64,000 bases of DNA. Source: Volvox africanus. Its lineage: Eukaryota > Chlorophyta > Chlorophyceae > Chlamydomonadales > Volvocaceae. The DNA lies in assembly GCA_030268105.1 (NCBI GenBank), contig BSDZ01000015.1, positions 2,321,501 to 2,385,500 on the forward strand. Direction: 5' to 3'. Positions 11,326-24,900 of this stretch are shown here, piece by piece. Position numbers and translations under genes: made by a program. The notes under the pieces are model-generated. The model searched no databases. It was not told the origin of the DNA and worked only from the letters and a program-made list of their open reading frames with translations. Within the stretch, counting starts at the first letter, position 1, and each line of letters starts with the position of its first letter.

Positions 11326-13450
11326 AACGGCTAGTCTGGGTGTCCCGAGCCCTGGGCCTCGCAATGCACGTAGGAGGTGCGTGAAAGATTCCTGGCTACA
11401 AATACTCCTATAGAAAGGGTGTGTATGTATGAGGGTAAGGGTAATTAACCGTGATTACTCTTCATGTGGCGTGTTGATGTTGCAAAAGAGCTATGACAAC
11501 CCGAAACTTTACCATTACTGTTTTTTTAGTTTTCATACAAGCAAATTTCTATCCCTTGCAGGATAAGCCCCAGCGTGTGTGGGCCTGCAAGTAACCGTTC
11601 CGCCTCCGCTGAAAGCTTGTCATTCCCAAAAATGTCGTTTGTTATACGCTAAACACAAAAAGGGGCTAATATATTAGAATTTCATCGCATGGTAGTGGAT
11701 CGTTTGCTGCTTTAGCTATGATCTGCTTAGTCGTGGTTTGCGAAGAAATGCAATGTGGGGTCTGCGCCGGAAGCACGGTTGGTAATTTCAACAAATAGGG
11801 ATACGGTTCTGAATTTAAAATGCCGGTTTGCTAAGATGAGTTGTGTCAAATCTGTTTGTGTCAAATCGTGTTCTGCATGCCGCGCATGCTGGGAACTTTG
11901 CTCCGCTGTGTTTGGGTTTGCGATTGAGGCCGTCCTGCATGCCTGCTAATCTTTGTCCACTAAAGAGATATACGTTACGTATGGATGGGTCGCGGACATA
12001 GCATAACCACACAGATTATGGCTCTTCAAGACGTCTTTCCGAGCCGCTTCGCTTACGTTATTCGTGCTGTCACATCTTCCTTCACAACACAAGCCGCAGG
12101 TATGATGAACCCTCCCCTTGTATATTCGTGTCCATTAAGTCAAGTGCCTCAGCCGTCAGGATCTGGATTTGTAACGAACGACAAACGTTACGATACGACC
12201 AGGGCTCGCTCATTGGAGAATTACCGCTGAAAAAGACCTTCTGCCCAATGCGTTTTTTCGTATGTGCATATCTCCATCATATTCCTGGTTTTGATGTCTG
12301 TATGTATTTCACACGTTCCTTTTGCCAGACTCAGTATTGGATGCCGGACGGAAAGGCGAGACGCACGACCGACCCGCAATAGGCAACTTCATACTTCGCC
12401 ATGTCACGATCGATTGCATATGCTGGGAATTTCTATACGCGGACATCGATACTGCCTTTAGAACCCTGACACCTCACGCGGGCCGCATGAAACGTACACC
12501 CTTGCCTTCAGCATCTGCGTGTATCCTTGTATATCCGCACGTGCTATGACATTTTTGCATGTACAAGGTGCTCCGCTCAGGGTAGCGGAGCGGAGGCAGC
12601 GTAGCATAGCTGAATTGCTACCAGGGGGCTGATTGCTATACCACTGCTGTAATCCCACAGGTGAGCAGCAACGCCATGGGGATGGATATACCCTCTCACT
12701 ATGGAATTCCTGCAAGTTTCTCTTCGCTAAACGGTAACTTATTCCTCGCTTAGAGTTGGCACGTGGGTAAGGAAACCGCCTCACTGCGCATGTCACGTCG
12801 CACGTCAAGCAGCCGTTCGACAGTGCCCCAGGAAAGCAAAACGGCATAGTTCCCCGCCAAAGAGTCATGGCCCATATAACAACGAGCTGACTAACATACT
12901 ATCAGCTGCCCCGATAAAATAGAATCTTCTGGACTTCCCGATGTCTCTAAAGCCTTGCCTAATCCAATTCCAGAACACGCCATTGAATGTGAATTGATGC
13001 TGGTATGTAAACACTATTGGATGTATCTTTAACGCAATGTGCGTTGTAGCGTGGTACCAACAAACTGTCTGTCGGTGGGTACTTTACCCGATAGGATTAT
13101 GCAACGAAGAGCACAGGGAAACCAAGAAATTATTGTCTACCAAAAAGCCCTGGAGTGACGGATCCGCAACCGTGAGTCGTTGTGAGCTGGCGTTACACCG
13201 TCACTACGCCATCGAGTTATATACAACTCTGCTGGTGCGCGTTATGCGCGCAATCCATTGTTGTGCAGCTGGACCACCAAAACTACTGGTATCAAATGAA
13301 GATGTAAGCGTTTGCTTGTTGATTGGGACGACTGTGGGACGGCCTAGAGGGCCCTATGGCCAAATATAATGGATCAAATTCTGGTTGACGGATACATTAC
13401 ATTTATCCTTTACTTCTCACTGTACACCTTCATCGCTTTCGTTATACAAA
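11326..13450. other. divergent intergenic region, PrimPol / ACP
   Basis: About 2.1 kb between the inferred start codons of PrimPol (-) and ACP (+), so it should hold both promoters and 5' UTRs. Frames of up to 136 codons occur (for example 12,458-12,868 minus), but none has a recognisable motif or good flanking splice sites. No TATA box, RNA gene or repeat could be assigned with confidence. Confidence 0.4.
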
Positions 13451-14266
13451 ATGATTGCTTCGATGATGCGCAAGGCTGCCCCTGTCCGCGCCACTGCACC
13501 GCGTGTGCAGGTAAGACAATTGCCCAGGTTGACGCTGTGTCCTGTGGGTCTGCAAATGCCCAATTCCTCCGAGCTCACATGCCTGAGATATTGTGTGCAG
13601 ATTGTGCGCCCTGTGGTTGTGCGTGGCCGGAGGGTCATCACCTGCGCCGCCGTGGTACGCAATTGTGGTGTTGCCCGCTTAACGCCAACGTCGTAACGTG
13701 GTTAATTCTCGACCTTCTGCTTCCTAATAGAACAAGGAGCAGGTTCTGGATGGTGTGCGCAGCATTATTGCTGAGCAGCTGGGCACTGAGTTGGAAAAGG
13801 TACATTGGGAGGCTTTACGGGCAGTCCACACGGTCTCGTGCATTGTTGCTAAGCATGTCTTCTGTTCATGATTTGACAGATTACGGCGGAGTCCAGGTTC
13901 GTGGACCTGGGCGCTGACTCGCTGGACACGGTAGGGTCTTGCGAGCGTTGTCCTTGACACGTAGGATTGTAATCTGCTTTCTGCCGCCAGCTTCCAATGT
14001 TGCCGAATGTTGTTTTAACAGGTTGAGATTATGATGGCGTTGGAGGAGAAGTTTGAGGTTTCCTTCGAGGAGGACAGTGAGTGTTGCAGGCAGCAGCTTT
14101 CCAACGCACTTGGTCTTTCAATGTACTTCATTTGCCTTCGTCGCCGTTCCGTTGTAAGAAGTATCTAAATGGTTTCTGTTTCCCTACACCTTATGCAGAC
14201 ACGGAGAGGATTTCTACCGTTCAGCAAGCGGCGGACATGATTGCAGGCCGGATCGCTGGCAAGTAA
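13451..14266 (+). CDS. ACP: plastid acyl carrier protein precursor
   Basis: ACP carries growing acyl chains on a 4'-phosphopantetheine arm in type II fatty acid synthesis. Six exons: 13,451-13,510; 13,601-13,654; 13,731-13,799; 13,880-13,930; 14,022-14,076; 14,199-14,266. All junctions are GT-AG and in phase, giving 118 residues. Residues 1 to about 38 are Arg-, Val- and Ala-rich (MIASMMRKAAPVRATAP) with no acidic residue, as in a chloroplast transit peptide. The mature part has the ACP signature FVDLGADSLDTVEIMMALEE, with the attachment Ser at about residue 75. It ends in the usual last helix, ISTVQQAADMIAGRI. Length after transit-peptide removal (about 80) is normal. A mitochondrial ACP is the alternative; the basic, hydroxylated leader and the mature N-terminus NKEQVLDGVRSIIAEQLG favour the plastid form. 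Confidence 0.95.
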
Positions 14267-14992
14267 AAGATTTGTCCATGTATTTGTATTACCTCTAGGG
14301 ATGAGGTAGCAGTGATGATGTCTGCTGGTAATTGTGGGTGCTGTGGCGGGAAGACGGACGACCGTTCGCTGTTTTGAGGGGGTTCTGCGAGCGAAATCGT
14401 TTACAGTCTACTGGATCATAGGTAGTGCAAAGACCGTAGGAAGTTTGAGCTCACGATTTCGATGAAGAAAATGTATGGTGTAATCGGGAGTAAGCACCAT
14501 CTGCTTACTACACAATTTTGAATGTAACTGGATGTGTTTGAAATGAGATGTTTTACCGAAAGGTTAGCCTCTTGTTGAGGCAAATGACGTAAAACCGTGA
14601 CTAGCATGTAACGTAACAATGTCTCTCTCTTCTCTTTCTCCTCTCAACTAAGAAAGGTTTTATTTTCTGACACTGACGAGGAAACCACCACCCCTCAACC
14701 ATTTCCTACCAGTTCAGTTCCAGCCAGCAAGCCCAACCTCAGAAGAACCATCGATATACGATACTTCTACCATCCTACTCACTCGTAGCCCAGCATCTGT
14801 AACCACGTAGCAATCCCTAATAGAGAAGTTCATTCCATGCGTCTCACCGATGAAAGAAAATATCCTACAAACTTCTACTGCTATTCAAATTCTACCGCCA
14901 TCCCTGCTATAATGCTACAGCCGATACCAGTCCTAGTGCCACAAGTTTCATGCATTCACGTACGTCTCCGTAAAAACACGGCGCAGTTCAAG
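14267..14992. other. convergent intergenic region, ACP / RMD1
   Basis: The space between the convergent stop codons of ACP (+) and the RMD1-like gene (-); it should contain both 3' UTRs. TGTAA, the poly(A) signal common in chlorophytes, occurs at about 14,522 on the plus strand, 255 bp after the ACP stop. This is only suggestive, because other genes here lack a nearby copy. No coding signal was seen. Confidence 0.4.
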
Positions 14993-17900
14993 TCAGCTTT
15001 TGTCGGGGTGTCCCACTAACCCGAAAAGCCCCAGCAGCTCGAACAACCCAACAACCACCTCCACCACAATCAACCAGATCACGATCCACTCAAGCCGTAC
15101 GTTATGGTAGTTGTTCTGATGGTCTCGGAGCATGTCCAGCATCTCCTGTATAGTTCGAAGTGTCATCAGTTGGGGGTCGGCTAGGTGTTATGGGACAAAT
15201 CAAAAGGATGGGGGAAGATCGGGAGGAAGGGAAGAGGTACAGATCAAAGCTATCCTTGCTACCCGATAACCTAGCAAGCAAGCCAAGCCGACCGCAGTTC
15301 CATCTGCCCATCTTGAGCTTTGGTGGGTCGCCTGCTGTTCTCCGGCCGTTGTCCCCATTCCTCCATCCGCCCAACGTCCTCAACCCTAGCCCCAGCCCAC
15401 CTTTTCCTCACACACTACAGACATTTAACACCTTGCCACACTGTTACCTCGCCGTATCTCTGCTTCTTCTTCGAAGGAAAAAATCAGACTACTTCCAATT
15501 TTCCGAGGGCTTTTCCAAATTCACTTCTTTCCTCCCATCTCTCCCGACAAACGCACGTCTGCCCCCAGTCCCCCTTCACAGCCTCCACCATCCCGTACCT
15601 CGGCCCCGGCCCACCTTCCCGCGGGCTTGGGTAGTTGGGAAGGGGTTGGAAGAAGCAGGGAGGTGCACGACGCGCAAATCGACAACACAAAACAGACCCC
15701 GTAAACTGCAAGCTGTCTGGTTCCCCCTCAGTCTGGCTCCCCTCCCTGCCAGATGAGCATCCCCTCCTACTTGCAGGACCGCGAATCTGCTATTGAGCAG
15801 CTCCACGCGGCTCTCCAGCTCCAGGTACTCGGTCACCCTGGTGTACAGCGCCTGGAAGCTGTCCGGGGCATGCCAGAAGAACTCCGGGGTGCCCAGTACG
15901 GAACCCTGGTGGAGGAGTCACACGAATGTGCAGGCCGGGTGGGGATGGCAAATAACGGGAGGGAATAAGGGTGAGGATGGATTGGGGACAGGGATGGGGT
16001 TGTGGAGCGGGGTGAGGTGGGGTGAGGTAGGGGTGAATGGGGTGTACCCCTAACTCCTTACCCTAACCCACCAGCAGGTTAACCGCGCTCTTCTGCAGAA
16101 AGACTTTGCCGATCAGCTTGGCGATGTCGTGACCGGAAATCTCCACTTCGCCGTGCTCAGCCAGCGCCTGGTTGGAGCGGGGGTGGGAGCGGGGGTTGGG
16201 GGAAGACGAATGAAACGAGACATGATACTGCTGTACACGCTGCAGGGGTTGGGGGAAAGTCGATGAGCAACGGACCCATGGGCCACAAGAACTCGCTCAC
16301 GGGCGCAATTTGCTCGCAGATAAAACAGACAGGCGATAACAAAACTGCTGCTGATGGGAATAGGTGTCTTATACTAACCAGGTAACAGCCCCCAACCAAC
16401 ATGGTAGGTTAAGATGGGTTGTGTATTGTGCGATTAAAAACACATCTAGATGCTTAACGATAGAAGTCGTGCAGGCAAGGAGACCACAACGTGAAACGAA
16501 ACAGATTTTCATTGTTAAGGTTTAGGAATTTTACTTTCCCTAAGGATTTTAATGTTTGTAAGAAATCTCTCCCCTTCCGGATTGGCGACGGGAGAAATGA
16601 AGATACGAGTGTGTGAATGGAAAACATGAAGAATCCAATTCTACGGATACGGCCATTGGGAGCTGAACTATTGTGTGAGCTTCTGTGGAGGAAAATAGTC
16701 GTGATGTACGTCAGCATCTCCCTTACCCAATATTGTTGACCATACCTCGGGCAAATTCTTGGTCTCCAGTACGATGTCCGTCACACGCTTTTCGTACACG
16801 GAAAGCTTCGTGGATTGGGCGAGGGCGTAACTGATGGAGAGTTTCATCTGGAAGACAAATACGGTATGGATGGAAAAATACGGCATAAGGCCAGAGCTGT
16901 TGTTGAGGGTATGCGTGCATGTGTGCGGATTAATAAAGAGATTACATATGAACAAATATCACAATAAATATAAAAACATTTTTAATACAATAACGATGAT
17001 GACGATAATAATATTAAAATACACCATCCCAATACCATTTCCCCCTCATTCTCCCCTGCCCCTTGTGTGTGTAACTTCATGCTATTATTCCATTCTCGGG
17101 TCTCCAGTTCCGCTGACAACACTTGGCAACTCATCACTCCGATGGGCTCTTCCTTTTCTTTGAGAGGCGTGAAATACATGTATCTAAAGCACCCACTCAC
17201 ACATACACAGCCGCATAAACAGAATCGCACAGATTCACACACACACACACCTTGTAATCCTGCGCATACCGCCGATGTAGCGTCACGGTGTCGTTCTGTA
17301 CGTGTTGCTGCTTCTCGTGGCTATAACAATACTGAAACTCGTCCTGAAGATATACGACACAGGCAAGGGGAGGGGAAGTGAGACGGCCGTGATTATATGC
17401 GAAGATCAAGACACAAGAGAGCGTCCACACGCCAAGCTAGAGGATGAGTCCTCTAGGGAGGGTGGGAAGGAGGGCCCTCTGACCGCAACTCAGGGTTCAT
17501 GGTTCAAGGCGGAAGGCAACTATCGATCGATCAAGCAACTTCCCACACTAATTCCATACTTCTAGCTCCCAACCCTAAACAGGGCTCTAACGTCCAGGGG
17601 CTAAGATTGTGTTATGTAGGAACATCGTTTCTGCTTTTATTCGAGAGAACGTGAAAGCGATAAATAACTCCCTCCCGCCCCTTTTCCCCCTCAGGAATTC
17701 CGCTCCTTCCGGTCTGCATGAAAACAATAGCGAATGATGTATATAAAATATTGTATATTAAGGAAAAAAGTAAACACCATCTTTTCCCACGGAGTTAGTA
17801 AACCCCTACGGCCCCCAGCCAGCCAATGGAGCTCACCACCTCCGTCCATTGCTCCTCCAGAGGCTGTTCCATACACTGAGTAGCTATCCCCCTCACGATG

Positions 17901-19584
17901 GTCATTTCTTGTGCCTTAGTCATCCCTGTATATGCCGTACAGAAGCGCACGCATATGCACATGATCACATGCCTGCGTATACCGTACGTACCATATGCCG
18001 TACGTACCCTAAGACATATTAAGACGATGCTTTATTCAGCGGACTCTTTTTCCTTGCATTTGAGTTCCTTAAATCTACATGTGTGCAGGCGCCATCCTGA
18101 TCAGTAAGACAAAGCCTTCCGTGTGGCTCATGTTGTAAATTTCACTTGTCCTCAAAGGTTCGCGCTTCTGGCAGGCAAGGAACCTTCTGTATCAAACCGG
18201 CCACATACAAACACAAACACGTAGCCCCTCTCCCCTTACCCACCCCAGCAAGCCACCACGCCGTAGTCGAAGAAGAACACGTCACCTCCGGGTTGGATAT
18301 CAGCGCCTTTGATGTACTCCACGTAAAATACGTCGGGGAAAGAGCGGATCTGCCGTATAGCGCACCGAATTAGTAGCAGTACGGTGCAGTAAATTTGGTG
18401 CTATGCAGTGCGTGTAAAAGAGGACCTTTCCCGACAGTGCTGCAGGGACAAACCCTTCCCAATGGTACAGTAGCGAAGCGGCGCGATGATCTGAAAGCAA
18501 CGACCTTGCGGATGAGACGCCCACGTATATCGGAAATTCTATCTGCACTCAAAGAGAGATTTCATAAATAGAAACTGTACTGCACTGTACGGCGATGCGG
18601 TGGAGGTAGAGAAGAGAATTTGCGATCGTACGGGAATGCTAAAAACATCCATACACACACACACACATATATATATATATACTGCAGAGATCTCAACTAA
18701 GATGACTGGAAGGCGAGACCAGAGGCACGGGGCTGTGTATTTCCAGGTCTTAGGCTCCCCTGCCGCACCGTATTAGGCGGGTAGGTCAACTTCAGGAGCT
18801 CCTCGAGCTTCTTTCGATCGAAACTTTCCGCCACACAATAGAACCTTATAGGTGGGAAAAGGAGGTCGATAGAGAGAACCGGCGGGGAGTCAAAGGGGAC
18901 AAAACGAGAAGAAGAAAGCTAAGGCCCAGGGTGGGGGAGGAAGTCAGGGGATCACGAGGGTCAGGGGGCAGTGCTATGGGAAGGGATGGCTAACCACGTT
19001 ATTGGGACTGAACGCACACATGCCACACATGCCATGCCCCTTCTCGTTGCATACAGACCGTGAAATTGATGTAGGCATTACGATACATATGGACACAACA
19101 AAAGTGCTACGTTGAGCTAAAACACGCACGTGATGCGGCCTCGCCAACAGCTTTCATCCCGAAGCAGCGGCCGCGGGAGATCGTCACGTGGAAGGTCCTC
19201 GAAGATACAAGGCGGAGGAAGGGAAGCGGCCAGTGCGTCCTCCGGCGAAGGCGTCGGCAAAGTCGCATCCACCAACGGCGCAGGCAGCAACGCAACAACC
19301 TCATCTTCCTCTTCAGGCAGTGCGACGAATTTGTCACGCTGTCTCCCTGGCGGGCCGATGGGATGCCCAATCGCGACGGGCCCCGACACTCGCTGCCGAG
19401 TGCCCGACGGAAAGCGACGGTCCCTTAGTGGCGAAGTTGGTCCGATGCGACGCCCGAGGCTTTGACCGGGAAACTGCGGCGGTGGTGCGCTCTGCTGTCG
19501 ACCGCTTTGCAGAGGTGCGAGCAGGGGCCCGCCGTATTGGCCATACTGCTCCCGCTTTCTGCCATGCATTGTAAAAGAAGACAT
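14993..19584 (-). CDS. RMD1/DUF155 family protein
   Basis: Family members include yeast Rmd1, mitochondrial RMND1 of animals (needed for organellar translation) and RRG-type plant proteins. Nine exons: 19,584-19,130; 18,844-18,769; 18,349-18,244; 17,925-17,840; 17,343-17,251; 16,847-16,746; 16,167-16,072; 15,905-15,771; 15,145-14,993. All phases close, giving 433 residues. Residues 1 to about 150 are a Pro/Arg-rich, poorly conserved N-terminus, followed by FYCVAESFDRKKLEELL. The core follows: GGDVFFFDYGVVACWG, DEFQYCY, QNDTVTL, the family signature ISYALAQSTKLSVYE, TPEFFWHAPD, then RLEWIVIWLIVVEVVVGLFE, which forms a C-terminal membrane anchor at about residues 402-425. The N-terminus is not a clear targeting peptide, so location (cytosolic, ER or mitochondrial) is open. 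Molecular function is unknown even for well-studied members. Confidence 0.93.
18652..18682. repeat. (CA)n(TA)n compound microsatellite
   Basis: About 30 bp of ACAC then ATAT dinucleotides inside the second intron of the RMD1-like gene. It is one of many simple repeats in introns here. Confidence 0.9.
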
Positions 19585-21950
19585 TGTACTTTACATGTGA
19601 GATGTTATCTACAAAGTTTTAAGACTATGGTGATGCCGTCAAAAGTTGTCTCCTTACGGCGAAACGAATCCGATCGTGAAAGGGTTATGAGGTGATATCC
19701 ATTCTTTAGTACTTTGTATTTACAAGACCCGTAGTCATTGACAGCTTCTATACTGCAAAATGCGGGACGCGATGAATCGTCCATCTCGGCATAGCGGTTC
19801 GGTACAAGTACTCAAAAGGAGCTCTCGAATATCCTTGTGTGTTTTTGCCGGTGATATTTCTGATACCTCTTTTGTTTATCAAAATATTGCAGAATGCCTG
19901 CAGCCGCAAGCTATCACGGCAGCAGTCTTTGCGCAACCTTGGCACCACCAAGATTAATACCCAGCACTGCCAGGTGGCTTGAGGACAGCCATTCTACTTC
20001 AATTCAGAGCAAAATCTTTGCAGTTATTATATTAGAGATGGATGGTATTCCCCATGTCTGCAGATTTGGTAGAAGGTCTTGCGCTCACCCGTCCGCGACT
20101 CCGAGAGGAAAGCCAACCAGCCAGCTAGCTAGCTCAGTCAGGAAATCTTGATGAAAGGCAAGGCAGAAATTGAGTCAGCTAACAGGACATGGACCTGCCT
20201 TCGTCGACTGCATTTGTATTTAATCCCTCTTCGGTTCGGGACTCACCATTATCCTTAGAATAACAAAAGGGCTATGAGGGCAGTTCGGTGCATTACAGAC
20301 TGTGTGTGTAGGGAGCGGTGCTGCGCGTTACTTGACGCGCCTCCAGCCCGCGTCTTTAGGCGTCGGCGATAAGGAGTGGCCTAACACCCCCAAGCGCCTT
20401 GCATCAGGCCCACTACGGCCCACCGCAGAACTATGAGGGAACACCAGCCAATCTCAGGTAGTACCAATAGGCAGGGGTAGGCAACGGGGTGGCGCGATCT
20501 GAGGCGCTAGGCGGTGGCTGGGCACGCATTTCTTATGATTGGAAAGCAGGTCGTGAAACCCAGAATGTGTAACCACAACGGGTATATCGTAACTTAAAGC
20601 AATGCTTTTTGGAATAGGTGCTGCAGGATCCTTGCCGACACGACAGCCGCTTTCAGTCCTGTCCTGTCCTGTCCTATTTCCTCGCTAACAGCAAATTTGT
20701 TGTCAAGTCCGAGCTGCGAGCTCCCCAGCCCAAGCATACAGTCGCATAAGCACTTGAATGGATGTTCGGGCTTTCAACTGTATGGTAGTGCGGTACTGCT
20801 CAGTGCAACAGACACGCTCCGCACTGTGGTGGGAAATGCTACAAGAGAAACTGCTCTTGACGTTTTTAGAGTGGCCCCATCACAGTACATACGATGTAAA
20901 TGAAACCGCTGTAGCTAACCACTGCTTCAAGGCTGTGCTGGGAAAGGGAAAAGAGCAGGCCAGGTGAGGGGGTAATAAGGAGCGGCAGTAACAACGCCTC
21001 CAGGTTGCGTGTATGCATGTGTATATGTATGTGTGCGGGGGGCTCCCACAAATCCAGCAGAGAGAGAATAGAGATGAGACATTGTGTGTGCAAATGTCTG
21101 TCTACAGCCTTGGAAAGCTATGTGGTTGGTACTCGTACGTATAGTCAAGTGGTCAGTAATGGTCAGGCATGGCGTAGAATGATAGTGCTGAGATAATGTA
21201 GTTCTTGACACCCGAGCTTTGTTGTATGATTCACCGCTAATCCGTGGGTGCAATAGATACGGTAAACTGGATTATCTCTTCCATACCTCTCCATCTTGGC
21301 GGCTTCCATTCCTCCCGAGCACCTTGCCTACCATCATAACTGCATATTGCTGTTTCCATTTTGTGTTTTGCTGTTTTTGCCAGAGCCTCCAGAGCCACCG
21401 TGTCTAGCTGTCCACCCCGGCTGGCTGCTAAAGGTAATCAAAATGTGGGATGCAAGCCCGAACGTTTGCAACTTCATGATTACCTGGAAGGGTAGGGCGC
21501 CCAACCCATTCCAGGTAGGGAGGGGCGCGTTATCTTATTGGACAGGCTGCGTCCTATATGCGTCATCTAGATACACTGGTAAATATTATTTCCCCCAAAT
21601 TCATTGCATTCAAATAATTGGCAAGCTTTTGGTAAGATCAAATTGATTTTGCCACGCAGGATAAAAAACGAACTCCTAACTCCTTACAGCCCGCAGAACA
21701 GCTTACCATGAGCTCTATAATGTCACAAAAAAATTTTGATATGAGCAGGAAAACGAAGCTTCCAGCTATGAGCCGTGCAGCCATGCAGTCATGCTGGTAA
21801 TGTGGTATGTTGTTTATCTCTGGAAAACGGTCATCCTCAAGTCGGTTGAGAATCCGTTAAATGACAGTGATGGTTATATACAACGCTGAAGTAGTGCAGG
21901 TGGTGTTGACTTAAGTTCCACAACACGAAGAAGACTTTTGAATAGGGCTC
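19585..21950. other. divergent intergenic region, RMD1 / Era
   Basis: About 2.4 kb between the divergent start codons of the RMD1-like gene (-) and the Era gene (+). It should contain both promoters. Open frames reach only about 116 codons (21,296-21,646) and resemble nothing I know. A short TCCTG tandem (about 20,658-20,677) is the only repeat noticed. I see no RNA gene. Confidence 0.4.
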
Positions 21951-24900
21951 ATGCAATCTTCTCTTGAGGTCCTTCGCGGCGGCTCAAGTCGACCGCCGCG
22001 TGCATTTTTGCCACAGGCGCGTTGTCCGGTGCGCACCGTTCAATTGTTTTTCGAACGTTTGACATTCTGTAGTAGATGCGCACCGGACCTGGTAGAACCG
22101 GAGCCAGAGGCTTCTGCAAGCAGTAACGTGGATGACAGCGGCGAGCTTCGGACAAGGCGGCGACTGGTGCGACGACGCAGCGTTAAAATAGAGCCAAAGA
22201 CCCCGTCAGACCTAGACACGAAGAGCGCAGATTCTGGACTGGCAGATATTGCACCAAAGCGGCGTCGACGACCTTCCGATGCCGCGACAAGCATAACGTC
22301 GACAGGAGGAAGTGCGCAGCTAACGCGTCAGGAGGAGCTCCCTGGGCCCGCCATTCTCAACGAGTCCAGCCCTTTTTACCAGCCTGCTTTGACAGATGAG
22401 GACTTGGAGCAGGACCCTCCGGGCCATCGATCGGGTTACGTCGCAGTCATCGGCAAACCGAACGCCGGAAAGTCAACGCTGATTAATGCACTCGTGGGTC
22501 AGAAGCTCTCCATAGTGACATACAAGCCACAAACGACGCGACACCGAATTATGGGTATCGCCTCCGACAAACACTATCAGATGATTCTGTTCGACACGCC
22601 CGGCGTGATCGAGCGCAAACGCACCAAATTGGAGGAGCGTATGATGGCAGCTGTGGTTCATTCTATCAAGGATTCTGAGGCTATCATTGCGGTTGTCGAC
22701 TCAGCCGATAAGCCGAAGGAGGCATTGGCTATGTTTCAGCCAGGCGAGAATTGGAGCGGGCCGCCCATGGCCGTACTGCTCAATAAGGCAGACTTGCTTA
22801 CCGAGGAACAAGTAGGGGAGCTGAAGGATTGGTACTCCGAAAACTGCAGGGCGGAGCAGGTAGGGGGCCGGGAGGCGGAGCGGGTGGAGTTAGGGTTTTA
22901 TAGGGTAAGGCCGGGCGTAAGGCCGGGGGGCGGGGAATGAGGGTAGGATGGGGTGTGGTAGATTGGGGATGAACTTAGTCGACCAGTTGTGGGGCGGTTA
23001 GTAAAATGCGCAGCTGAACAACAGTGCCACCCTCCTCCACCCGGCCAGTGCGGGGTCAACTTGTATTGCCGCTGCTGCCTTTGCTCCGATGCCATCCCAT
23101 GCGAGCATAATGCATGTCCTCATGGACTATTGCTCGATAGATCGGTCGGATGGTTCGCTAATCGGATAGCTGGTTCGTCGGTTGGTTGGTTGGTTGGTTG
23201 GTTGGTTGCAGGTGTTCGTTGGCTCCGCGGAGCGGAAAGATGGACTGGAGGCGCTGCGGGAGTGGGCCATATCGCGACTTCCAGAGGGACCCACCCTGTA
23301 CTCAAAAGTACGTTTCTGTTGCTTTTTCTGGTATGAAGTTTGTCGTACTGTACGGACGCCGCTGCTATGTGATGAAGAGTGGCGGTCCTTACTGGACGGG
23401 CCAGACGACATGCATACACGCTCGTATTCCCCTGTATTTCCGTCCAGTGCATCTTTTCATGGAATTGTAATTTCTTTCATGCTGACGTACCGTCTCTCCG
23501 CCGTACCACCTGGTTGTTTGCGGACCGCCCCAGAAAATCGTCTCCGAGCAGCCTGAGCGCTTCTTTGTGGCGGAGTGCGTTCGGGAACAGGTTTGTCATC
23601 ATGTGTATGTGTGTATCTGTATGTGTATGTGGGAGGTGGCAGGGGCCAGGGGGCAGGTGAGGGGGGTTATTAGAATGTGCATGCGAAGAAACGATTAACT
23701 AAACCGAACGTAGTAGAATCGCATGTAGCGTTATGACGGGTGAGGGGTGCTTATCTCGTTGATAAATGATATCTTCAACTTTATCATACCGAGTTTGTTA
23801 AGGGAAAACAGATCTGCAAACTGAAACTTGTTTAACACGAAGCAGGTGAGGTGGTGGTTACGAGTGCGGTTACTGGACACGATCATATTGCAGTGCAGCT
23901 CACAGTCGTTCGACGCTTGGGATAACGCTGACAGTGCTTGCAGTGGAACATTGCCATATTTCAACTATTGGTAATTTACAATTGCTGTTGTCAACATTTT
24001 GAGATATTTCCGTTCAATACTAAATATAATGGTGGGTGACATTGCCCCCGGCCCCGTCCCGGACGTATGTGTGTTTCCCCGGACGTGTGTGTGTTTCGTA
24101 TGGACTCTTATCGCGGCCAACACCGGCTGATTCTGTGGCCGCAGGTCTTCCTTCACTGTCAGCAGGAGGTACCGTACTGCTCACAGGTACGGCAGTGCTG
24201 TATACGTTGATGTTTGTTTTGGAACCGTTTTTATCGCCTGGATGCTTTGCATAGCAACTAATAATTGCTCTTATGTGGGTTTGTGGATGGATGGATGGAT
24301 GGATGGATGGATGGATGGATGGATGGATGGATGGATGGATGGATGGGTGTCATGACGGGGCAACGCCGCGATTACCTTGTGCACTTGTCTTGTCCATTGG
24401 CATGGGGCAATCGAGAGGGGCACAGGGCGAGATAAAATGTTATCGACAGTATTTGTATGCGTCAATAAATATTCATAATTCATAACGCAATGGTTTAGAT
24501 AATTAATAACGGTTTTTTATTTGCTTGAATGGCGTGTGTGTGTTTTCGAGGACCATCGCTCGGTAACAAGCTAGTCACCGAACCATTCGCCGCTCAGGCC
24601 ATGCAGCGCATCTAGTCCAGATGCGGGGGAACACCAAACCGCTGTCGTCATATTTGTAATGGTTGTAATGGTTGGAACCGCTTCGCCACTCGGATGAAAC
24701 TCGAAAGCTCACTGGCGCAGGTCCTGATTAAGGAGTTCGCAGAGCGACGTGGACGCAAGGTGTACGTCGCTGCGGAGATCGTGGTGGAGAAGGAGAGTCA
24801 AAAGGGCATTCTGATCGGCACGGGGGGTGCCATGCTGAAGCGGATCGGTCAGCAGGCAAGGAAGGAGATAGAGGCCTTCCTGGAGCGAGAGGTGTACCTC

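Noticed and set aside
14520..14530. TGTAA as a general poly(A) signal to define 3' ends
   Set aside because: It occurs near the ACP and ARL2BP ends but not close to most other stop codons here, so I did not annotate terminators from it.
24273..24485. 70-codon frames on both strands
   Set aside because: They translate the (GGAT)n microsatellite and nothing else.
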